Origin: Nipponacmea schrenckii
Lineage: Eukaryota > Mollusca > Gastropoda > Lottiidae
Direction: 5' to 3'
NCBI GenBank assembly: GCA_030562195.1
Contig: JAUJPP010000003.1
Coordinates: 33,424,602-33,488,601, forward strand
DNA: 64,000 nt
Below the pieces are notes generated by a model. The model saw nothing but the letters and a program-made list of their open reading frames with translations. It was not told the origin of the DNA and searched no databases. A program made the translations under genes and the position numbers. This document shows positions 12,801-24,800 of the stretch, one piece after another (position 1 is the first letter of the stretch; every line of letters begins with the position of its first letter).

Positions 12801-15800
12801 TGGACGCTTTGCTGAAACGAATATCTTCGGTATAGTGGCGGTATTTTACCCATACTTGTTGTTCAAAAAAACTAGATGGCAAAACATTAAAACTAATACA
12901 ATGCTATGATGACGTTTCTTGAAAATGCTTACAAATATAACATAATGTCCTTGAACCCAAGGTAAATAAAAAAAGTCACATCCGAGCTCCTTTCTGTAAT
13001 TGCACCTTTCTATAAACAGTGGTGAATCCGGAGCCGGAAAGACTGAAAACACCAAAAAGGTAATCCAATACTTTGCCCATGTCGCCGCTAGTGCACATAA
13101 AGAAAAGGACGAAGAAGAAGAAAAGAAGGAAAAGAAAAAGGTAGAGATGTGCACCCCCTCTGAGTGTCCCCCTTAATGTGACGGCACGGTGTGTTACTTC
13201 CCTTCACCTTAAACTAGATTCTCCACCTCGTCCATATATCATCTCAATCAAGGCGTTTTTATCTCACATCAACTGATACCTTGGTATGCAATCCTCACCA
13301 CTAGTTGATTTGGTGATAAAAACGACTTAAATTGTATTAGATCTTAATGGTTACTTAAAGACAAAATAAAAACCTTATTTATTGCTATATATTGCATTAA
13401 GTCTTCAGCTATTATACAATCTTAAATAAGTTTCAAAGTATAGAAATTTTCAAATTGATACAGTATGTAACCAGTAAGTTCTAACATGTTCATACACTTT
13501 TTAGTTCATTGTCTAGAATCCAACAGTTGATCCCCCGTGTTTTTAATCCACTTTGCCCACTTTTTATTTCTTTAAATATTTTTCTCAATTTTTAATATTT
13601 TTTTTAATTACCATTGTTATTTCCTTTATTATTATCATATATTCTTACTATATTTTTTTTAATTTTTGAGCAATATAAAACATTTCCTTTTCTTTTTCCA
13701 TAATTTTATTTTTGGTTTTTCTTTCATAACCATTTTTACTTTATTTTCAATTTTATATTTCCACATCTAGATCTATTGTGAGATTTAGGTCCATTGTCCC
13801 GTGCATGCAGTTCCATACCAAAATTCCCTATTAGATAGATTTCCTTGAGTTTTCGTTTAATGAATTTCTTTTCAGATATTTCATCAACTGTAAAGTTATT
13901 AATGTCTTATTTCTCAATTCAAATGAACATTTTTTCTAATGCTGAATTATATTAATCTGGTTTACGTCACAAAATTATCATCTGAGAGAATACCGTCTCA
14001 AGAAATATTAATTATTGCAAAACTATTGATGACGTTTGTGCACCATTACAAGGATAAGCAATGACCTGATAAAAAACAAACATCATATGCCACTCAATGC
14101 TTTTATACAATTAATTGACATCAGATGCTATTTTATGGCGTGAATCTGTATATTTCTTTTTATCAAAGTTAAAAGACAATTGGGTTTTTCATAAGTATTA
14201 TTTTTGTATTAAGATATATGCTAATATGGTCACTTTCTTTATTCTTTCTCCCCCTCTCCAATCCCTTTCCCAACGTCCATATGAAAATTCCATATACTTA
14301 ATATCCCAATATTGAAAAAATTCTCATACCTCCCACCCTACTTCCAATCACCCTACCAAAACTTAACCCCATACAGGGCAGTTTAGAAGATCAAATTGTA
14401 CAAGCCAACCCCGTCATGGAGGCATACGGTAACGCTAAGACAACACGTAACAACAACTCTTCTAGATTCGTAAGTAAAGGAACCCCCAACAAGCACGGAG
14501 TTCAACATACCCCAAACACCTTTATTTCAGAAACCCTCTGCAAGCACCACCATGTTTAACTCTTTTCTTTCAGCCAACTCTTCTACTTTCACCCATTATT
14601 CCCCGAACGACAAATCCAAAAACTCGAACCTTTTGCTGTATTAACCTTGTTTTGTTTCTTCTTCCCTCCCTTTTATTTGACGCGACCAACAACTCTAATA
14701 GGGTTCTCTTGAAGATCAAATCGTCCAGTGTAACCCTGTCATGGAAGCGTACGGTAACGCTAAGACTATCCGTAATAACAACTCTTCTAGATTTGTAAGT
14801 AGTATGTCAATGAGGACATGGCGTTGCGTGATCGTATGGAATGTGAATACCAAAATTGTTGTGAAACAATTATAGATACATGTATATGGCTGCCAGTGTT
14901 TGCTGAATGATATCTTCCTATCCAATTGTACCACCTTAATTAGCTAGGACAACTTTATTGTCATTTCCTTGCATCACCACCAACCGTTTACTTTAGTCAT
15001 ACCACAACCTCATCGTCACAAACCCAGCCCCGACATCCCTAAAAGACCCATAAATCACTAAGATCCCCATCCAGCAATAGCCACAATCTAATTAAGCTCT
15101 ACAGATTACAATAATTGGGGTTAACACTATCAAAAACTATATAGACCATCAACCTTACAACAAGATACTGATACGTCTACTAAGACTTGCAGTTCATATT
15201 TGTCGAACTATGGTTTGCCTCAGATTTGAAAGCAACTACATTTAACACACACATTGTTAATTCGATGTAGATAATTCACCACAAACATTTAGTAACAAAA
15301 CCAACCAGTCTCACCACGAGATGAGGAAGCGTTTTCCAAAACTCTCAACCCCTCACCATACGCATACAAAATTCACCCCACCACCTATTTAACCATTCTC
15401 CTATCATCTAATCCTAAAATCTATCCACGTGTGACCATTTCAAAGAACCGATTTCTCTAAGATAAAACCCAGTATGTCTTACCTTATCCACCAATTAATG
15501 TTTGTTTTTGTCACACCTTAATTATTTTTGTTTCTTTCCTTTTCCTCCCATTTCCTTTGAATGCTACCCGAACATACAGGGAACATTGGAAGATCAAATT
15601 ATTCAGTGTAACCCCGTCATGGAAGCTTACGGTAACGCCAAGACAATCCGTAATAACAACTCTTCTAGATTCGTAAGTATGGAATGATATATACGAAACT
15701 GGTACAGTTACTACTTTCTAAATTCAAGTCGATAACGGAATGCCACTACCGAAGAATCTATGTTATTACTCTGTCCGCGGCATGCAAATATAATCCATTT

Positions 15801-18800
15801 GAATGCATATAATTACGAACTGTGAAATCTGATATACTATGCAACTGCATGCAGACTATTCAGGAAAAATGACCATGCAGATCAGTTCGGATTTTGTTGA
15901 ACTTGACGTTGTTTTAACATTGACAGAACAGCAGGCAAATGACAATATAGACCAGCACAGGACTAATGCCTACATACAAACACCTTGTGGGAACAGTTTG
16001 GACATCCGTGCTCAGCTGACATCAAAAAGTGCGCTATCGTGTACGCGTACGTCTCTATATAACCCTTTTGTCTATCTTTTCTTGTAGTCCTAGTAAATGC
16101 ATGTGATTAAAGCGAGATTCGGCATCAGTGAGATTCAATGCCTCAGACTCAATTTCTATCCCTATTGTCGATATTTAATGGTCAAGGTGACCATACAGAT
16201 TGGTCATTGCCTTGTTTCAAATAGGATGAGAATTATCAAAGAAACATCTTGGAAATTAATCAAATGAACAGATTGGTTTTCTCAACAGAGATTTTGAATC
16301 AGAAAGTCGAGTCTCGCTTTAACCAACCCAAATGTAAAATGCAGCATAATTTACTTTCTATTTTATAAAGCTAAAGTGTGCTCATTGTGTCATACATCTA
16401 TTTGTTGTTAAAGTCAATTATACCATGAAAGCAATAAATGCTAATGCTAATGGCTGATGGTAGAGCAAATCCATAAGCCTGTGGATGAGATAATATCCTT
16501 TCAAACTCAATAGATTTCACATGGTAATACTGGTCATTCAACATAGGGTTTCCGTATTATTTACTGTCATTCAACATAGGGTTTCCGTATTATTTACTGT
16601 CAGTAGACAAAGCCTCACCAGTGATCTCCAGTGATGATTTCATTTTAAACGCATTTGCAACTTGAATGCTGAGACGAATCTCTTAAAAGCTAGTTAAAAA
16701 GGCAAACAATACATTAAATCGGAAAAAGACGAATCTTTGAGAAATATTATTTGGCAGTCTCGTTTAAAGGTTAGTAATTCTCACTTAATTCTAATAATGG
16801 ACGGGAATGTAATAATCTTTACTTTTACATCCATTTTAGGGTAAATTCATCCGTATCCATTTTGGTACCCAAGGTAAAATCTCAGGAGCTGATATTGAAC
16901 AATGTAAGTAACCTTTTCTACAACTTTCACATTCCAACATAATGAAACAATACCATTCTACCCTTCGTCCATTCTACATTCAATTCAAAACTATTTCAGA
17001 GTTGTTCCCCTTGTCACTATTGCCAGACGTTTTCATCTGAGAAACTAGGTATAAAAGAACAAACAACGGCGGTTGCTCCCAACAATGCAAGTTTGAATCG
17101 ATTAAACTATTATGCCAAACGCAAATTCCGAATCCGTATTATGATACAAGTATCTAGATAGTGTAACCTTTTGATATTTTTTGAATATTCCAGACTTGTT
17201 GGAGAAATCTCGAGTAACCTTCCAACAGCCAGCTGAGAGAAACTACCACATTTTCTACCAGTTGTTGTCAAACGCCATCCCCGAAATCGTTGGTATGTAA
17301 AAATGAAATAAGAAATAAATAAATATAATAAGAAGGGAGAGCAAACAATTTATGACACTAGAGACAGTCAATCTTTTGCATCAGTTCAACCAAATTCTAA
17401 CCTTAATACAAATAGTGCATGGCAAAATAATTCAAAATAATAATTATTATTTTCGAAAGTACAAGTTCCTTAGAGGGAATACCGACTAAAAATAGAGCAT
17501 CTTATTCAAAGCAACCCGGCATTCAGTGTTCCGTTTAGGTTTAAGAAAAACTTTAGGTTTTGCTAACTGAACGCGGGGCTTGTATAATAAGTCTGAAGGA
17601 TGACTAAGGGCCTTATTAAAATGGATTCAAAAGAATGTATTAAAATATGTATTGATACTAGTACCCAGAGCAGTTTTTGCAACTACGTAAACAATTCCAG
17701 TTTTCCACCAAACATGGCTAGATTGTAATATATACATTAAAAGTCAAGATTTTCGAGAATTACAGGAACTGCAGATGTGTTTTAGGGCTATCCATGCAAT
17801 TTTGAAAATAAAGTATTGTCTATGCTCGGTACGTTGAAATTAATGCAGATTTACAACTTCAGTAGAATCGTGAAACCGCACATTGGGACATTTTTAAACG
17901 AAACTAGCAATCCTTTGGAGCCATTTTTAGTCGGTTTTTCCCAATTTAAATAATACTTATTTTACTTTCTAGTTCTATTCAGATGAAATATATTACTTTA
18001 CAGTGGCGTTTCTATGAACCAGTAAGCCAGAGGGTCGAGAATTGGTCACATAATCGTTAAGGGTAGCTCACACCCAATTATTTTCCTATATTAAAAGATA
18101 CAGTTTTTCTGGGAAATATAGACGCGCCACTGTCATTTAATGCATGTTTGTTTCAATCTTAACTGAATGCAAGTTTGTTTCAATCTTAACTGAATGCATG
18201 TTTGATTCCATCTTAATTAAATACAAGTTTGTGTAAATCTTATTCAATTCGTACATATAATATAGCATGATTTAAAGAAACACTCGATTGATTATTGATT
18301 GATTGCTAGTGGACTACAACTGCATGCTCCATTCTAATTTATAATGAAACAGTCTAAACAATCAGTTGAAAAGTCTTTTGTATGCCTATTTATAAAAAAA
18401 GGAAATGCATGCTGCTTTCTTAAACTGGCTGTATGAGGTAAAAAAAAACAAACAAAAAAACAAAAAAACAAAACAAAAAGAAAACAACTGCAGGATGGTC
18501 TTTCTTTAAGGAACAGGTTCGTCATCCGTTGACCAGTCTCACCTTAGTCTCGGAAATTTTCAGCTTAATTTATAAGTATTAGTGTTCACGGAACACGGTC
18601 ACCCATCATTATTCACGTCATTTGATCTTGAGAATCTGTGCTATATACACAACATGGATAGAAAGTGAAATTTATAGTTTGAGGTAATTTGGAAAGAAGT
18701 AGGTGATGTATGTTTACTTATAGATTCATCTGAACAAATTTAACAAACATCACATAACATCAGCAGTCCATACAGCCACTTTATTCTTATACTTATCAAT

Positions 18801-21800
18801 AATTGTTAAATCAGATCGTACGAATTCTGTGTTGTATGCATGTTTTAAGATAACGATGATTAATCATGATAAATTTGTTATTGGTGTCATGGACTGTGTG
18901 ATTCTGTACAGTATATCTCTTTCGAAAAATCTCACGGAATGCGTCGAGTAATTCTTTCATGCAATCAATGATTCATGTTAGATTATTAGTATTTAGAGCA
19001 AGCATGAGTGTCTGGTTTGTAAGTGGGCATAGAACATTGATCTCTTAAAAGCTAAATACTCAGATTACTTTGACAGAGAAGTTGTTGTCCAAGCCCGATC
19101 CTGCCCTGTATCATTTTGTGAATCAAGGATGCATCACTGTTGATGGCATTGATGACAATCAAGAGATGAAGGATACCGACGTAAGTTGATCACCTTTAGC
19201 CTTTTATCATTTGTAATCAAAAAACTTATATATCCATTTCTTAGAAAAGTTGCTAGTAAGCTCTGATCCAGCCCTTTACCATTTCATCAACCAAGGCTGT
19301 ATCACTGTCGATGGTATTGATGATACTCAAGAAATGAAAGATACCTTCGTAAGTTACTACGCAATATTTGGTCGCTTGCTATTATAAAGCAAATAAATCC
19401 AGAAGGATCAAATGTAAGCGTGTAGCAACTTTTACTTACGGCGATAAACGCTCTGCATACTAGTAGCTAAGATAGTGAAGATTTATCACTGTCGATGGTA
19501 TTGACGATACTTAAGACTTGAAAGATACCTTCGTAAGTTACTAGCAATGTTTGATCGCTTGCTAATTACAAAGCAAATAAATTCAACAGGATCAAATGCA
19601 AGCGCCGAGCAACTTTTTAACGGCGATTAATACTCTGCATAGCTAAGAAGGTGAAGATTTACAGCCAGAGCAACGGTGTATGTTGCATTCAGGCCGCAAT
19701 ATCTACGCTGTTTATATTACGCATATGCCATAAACAAGTCATACAAGCACGCAAAACGTAAAAGGATTACTTCTTGAACTACATACGACATGTATTTCTA
19801 TCTCTATCTAGTTACGTTTTCTATGGAGGACATCATCACACAGTTTGAATGGAGTGAGCTACAGTCGCAAAACTACAGACAGAAACAGAACACAAAATCA
19901 GCATAATCAAATTGAGATGAAGCGGGTTCCTTCCAATAGTTAAAACCCAATAGAAATCATCTACATCTTTTTTTATAGGTCGCCTTTGACGTCTTGGGTT
20001 TCACTCCAGAAGAAAAGATGAGCATGTTCAAATGTACTGGTGCTGTCATCCATTTTGGTGAAATGAAATTTAAACAGAGAGGTGAACAAGCTGAAACTGA
20101 TGGGAATGCTGGTAAGTTAAATTCTCGATATATGAATTGATATAAATCAGTGAAATTGGCGCATATCATACCAAGAACAGGAGAAAAATCGTCATCATTT
20201 GACAATAATCTTCGATTGAAAACTCGTTTCATCCCTGTTAAATGTTTCATCACGTAATTATGCTAGTTTATGCTTATACATCGTCCATCACCTTTTAAGA
20301 TTTTGTTACTTCTATCTTTCAGAATCTGAACGTGTCGCTTTCTTATTGGGCGTCAATCCTGGTGATTTAGTTAAAGGTCTCTTGAAACCAAAGATTAAAG
20401 TCGGTAACGAGTTTGTCACCCAGGGTCGTACCAAAGAACAGGTTTTGTTTTCCGTACAAGCCTTGTCGAAATCTCTTTATGATCGTATGTTTAAGTGGCT
20501 GGTCGTTCGTGTCAACAAAACTTTGGACACCAAGGCCAAGAGACAATTCTTCATTGGTGTACTGGATATTGCTGGTTTTGAAATCTTTGATGTAAGTATT
20601 CTTTCTCTTTGTTTCAGAACATCATATACCTCTCAATCTTTGCACACAACTGAACGACTCAATGGAATACGAGACACTGCCCAAGTAACATTTCAGTTTA
20701 AGAACATTATGATTCGTTGAAGTGTAAAAAATGTTGTCTAGCAAGATTATGTTGAACCAATACTTATATTTGGTAAGATAGCAATCTTAACTATACTGAG
20801 GGTGTCATGCCATAAAAATTTCCAATTTTATTTGTAGTTTAACAGTTTTGAACAGATTTGTATCAACTACACCAACGAACGTCTTCAACAATTCTTCAAC
20901 CATCACATGTTTATTCTTGAACAAGAAGAATACAAGCGAGAAAATATTGATTGGGAGTTTATCGATTTCGGTATGGACTTGCAAGCCTGTATCGATTTGA
21001 TTGAGAAGGTAACATGCCAAGAATTTTCATCACAATCATCAGAAGGAAATTGATTTAAAATACTAAATTGAACTTTGTGCTTTCGGATATTTAAATCAGT
21101 TTTTCGTTGTTAGTTATGTATTGTCTTGTCCGTCTTTAATAGCTCATTTGGTGCAGGAAAGAAAAGCGTAAAACTCATTTCATTTCTTTTCCATTGTTTT
21201 CATTGTCAAGAACAGTCATTGAACAACTTGATTACTTTCTCATATTTCAGCCTATGGGTATTTTGTCCATCTTAGAAGAAGAGTGCATGTTCCCTAAAGC
21301 CAGTGATAAATCATTCATGGACAAACTCTACCAAAATCATCTTGGTAAATCACCCAACTTTGGTAAACCAGTCGGCAAAAAAGTTAAGGGTGAAGCTCAT
21401 TTTGAACTTCATCACTATGCTGGTACTGTACCATACAGTATTACTGGTTGGCTCGAGAAGAACAAGGATCCCTTGAACGAAACTGTTGTCGAAATTTTGA
21501 TCCACTCTAAGGAACATCTTGTAGCCACCCTCTTCACACCACCAGGTAAACAATTTCACTATCAAGTACTTTTTTCGGAATATTTGTTCTTTTTGTGTTC
21601 AAATCATAGCATTGAATACACAATTTTAATATCTTCATCGTTAGCAACTTCTTTTAGTTTTTGCATAAAGGGATAATAGCCGTTAGAAGAAACATAAAAT
21701 TTTATTTTCACTCAAACTTGACAAATAACAGTATATATCCATCATTGGACTTACCTGGCGTCATCACTATACATCAAAATCCCTCTATTATTGGATAAAT

Positions 21801-24800
21801 CCACAAAATCAAGTAGTTAATAATAACACCATTTATACAACCATTAAGCGATTTTCAAATTGTAATTATAAAGGGAAGTAACTTTAACATATAGATTTCC
21901 CGCAAGGATGTTTTAGCGCTGATTTCCCAGACGCTTTTATTCCCAAACAGAATGGAATCGTAGCTTGCTCACTTTTTTGAAAAGATCCGAATATAGTTTT
22001 ATTCTGGCTATTAGAAAATTCATCAAGTGTGGGATGCATAGTTATTTAACCAATAGTCAATATTAAACACAAATATTAGACGTTGGAGTGTATTCTAACG
22101 GCTATTATCCCCTTGATATTTAAATTTGTATCCACTTTTCAAATCGTATTCAAATTGAATTAGGCAACCTTAGAAGACGGATGCAAAAATTAGTAACTCC
22201 CTCATCGCACAATACGAAAAGATAATAGTAAACGTCTCTCACAGTCACTATCTAGTTGTTACAGATCCAAACGATCATCTGATTTTTGAACCATAGATAC
22301 ATGCATGATGTAATAAGTATATTTCTTTCATCAACAGAAGAAGGCTCCGCACCGCCTAAACGTAAAAAGGGGTCCAGTTTTATGACTGTATCATACCGTC
22401 ACAGGGTACGGACAATCTCAATATTATCTGCATAAGAACGACGAAAACACAAAACTTAACCTTTCAAATTTGAATTAAGTGTTTCATATAACTCATTAAG
22501 CCGTAATTTATAAAGATTGTGTGTTCGTCGTTGGGTATTCATTCTCATCAAAGTCTGCCTGAAAATATATGCTTGTGTATATGATAGACTTTGAAAAGAA
22601 TGGCTCAGGCCTTATAAGAGGTCGGCTTTTTCTCTAATAATACAATATAATATTTACTCTATTAATAAAGAGGCGTCCGAGTCCGGTGGACCTGCCAAGA
22701 AGAAGAAGAGTTCTGCTTTCCAGACCATTTCAGCTACTCACAGGGTATATTTAGCATGACAAAACCCTGTCGTTGACACAAACCATATCCCGTGTGGAAC
22801 CAAACACAACAATTATCCACGTGTTCCTATTATGAATTTAACCTTGCATGCTAGTTTACTTAACATTATCAGTTTCTTATCCTATATTCTTCCACGATAA
22901 TTTCAAATCGGAACGATAACAACTTCGTTCTGAGATTTGGAAATCTTAACACATTTCACCTATTTGTTGACCCTATACACATCTACCCCACCATGAAACA
23001 CCCTATTTCAGATCTATTTCAGATACCTTCAAACCTCAAAACCTCCAAATTGAATTAAATCACCCTATTTTCCTTGTAAAAGTTAATTGTCAGTGTCGAG
23101 TAAATGTAACCCTTATTCCTTTAGAAACCAATCTAGATCTATTCCAGAGTTTCATTTTCATACCCGACATGTAAATTCCTTCTTCCCCAACTTTCTATGA
23201 CTTTGTGACATTTCTTAAACTATACTTGCTTAATATGAATTTAAATAATGTATGAATGCCATTCAAATTATCAATTAAAAGCCTGGCTTGTTTGCTCCTA
23301 TCTAAATATATATTTACATGTATATCCTTTTATAATTTCTATAACTAAATCTGTTAATTTCATTATTTATGACACGCAGTATCGTTTTGTATATCTTGCA
23401 CTTGCATGATAAGTAGAAATCAATATACCTCAGAGTCAGAATATGTATTGACCTTTGTTTCCAATTTGTAGGAATCTTTGAACAAATTGATGAAGAACTT
23501 GTACAGTACTCATCCTCATTTTGTACGTTGTATTATTCCCAACGAGTTGAAACAACCCGGTAAGTAATGAATCATAATATTAATATATAACGTTAGATAG
23601 ACATGTTTTGCACAAAGTATACCCTGCTTAAAGGTTGGATCAGCGGAAGGAAAACTGATGATTCTTTGCATCACAAACGTTTCCTTCAAAATCATCTTAT
23701 GGAATTAGTTTCTTGAATTGTCAACGATTCGTTGCAACGCAACGATTGAATACCAGTGACTTTTAAATGCACTAAAACTTTCAAAATTGTTTTGTTTTTT
23801 AGGACTTATTGATGCTCATTTGGTTCTTCACCAGCTTCAATGTAATGGTGTATTGGAAGGTATCCGTATTTGTCGAAAAGGATTCCCCAACAGAATCGTC
23901 TATTCTGAATTCAAACAGAGGTAAATATCTTCATATCTTCCTCTTCTTCAACTCAACGTTTGTTGAACTTCAAACCGACAGTCTGGATTAAAAGATACTT
24001 TTGTCGGTAGCTCATAAGCTCGATGTTTGTTCTAATAAACAAGCGAACTCTAATATGATAATAAAACTCGCTCTTAATTGCAAATTAGGCTCCCTTAAAT
24101 AAATTGTCTTAAATACATTCCAAACCCAATTTCAGATACTCCATCTTGGCTCCCAATGCCATTCCTGATGGATTCGTTGATGGAAAAGTTGTTGCCACCA
24201 ACATCCTCCAAGCCCTTCAGATGGACACAGCCGAATATCGTCTTGGTCTCACTAAAGTCTTCTTCAAAGCTGGTGTGGTCGGTTATCTTGAAGATCTCCG
24301 TGATGAACGTTTGACTTCTATTATCTCCATGTTCCAAGCACATATCAGAGGTTACTTGATGCGAAAAGCCTACAAAAAACTCTGCGATCAGAGGTAAGGA
24401 TGTTTTGAGTGTACAGAACGTAATCTTCAAAAATTATAAGCCATCAAGTCCTCATCAGGACTTATTTTGGAAAGGCAAACCGAAATTTATTCTCCTAGTA
24501 GCAGCAACTAGTACATACACTCTGCATTTGGCGCTTGAATATTATTAAAGATCCACGCTATTATTTGTATTCTTTCAGAGTTGGTCTGTCTGTTATCCAG
24601 AGAAACATCAGAAAATGGCTTTTGATGAGAAACTGGCTCTGGTGGAAACTTTACACCAAAGTAAAGCCTCTCTTGAACGTTGCCCGTGCCGAGGATGAGA
24701 TGAAGGTGAAAGAGGAATTACTTGAAAAGACCAAAACTGAACTCGAGAAAACTGAAAAGGTCAAGAAGGAACTCGAGGAACAGAACGTCACTCTTCTGCA

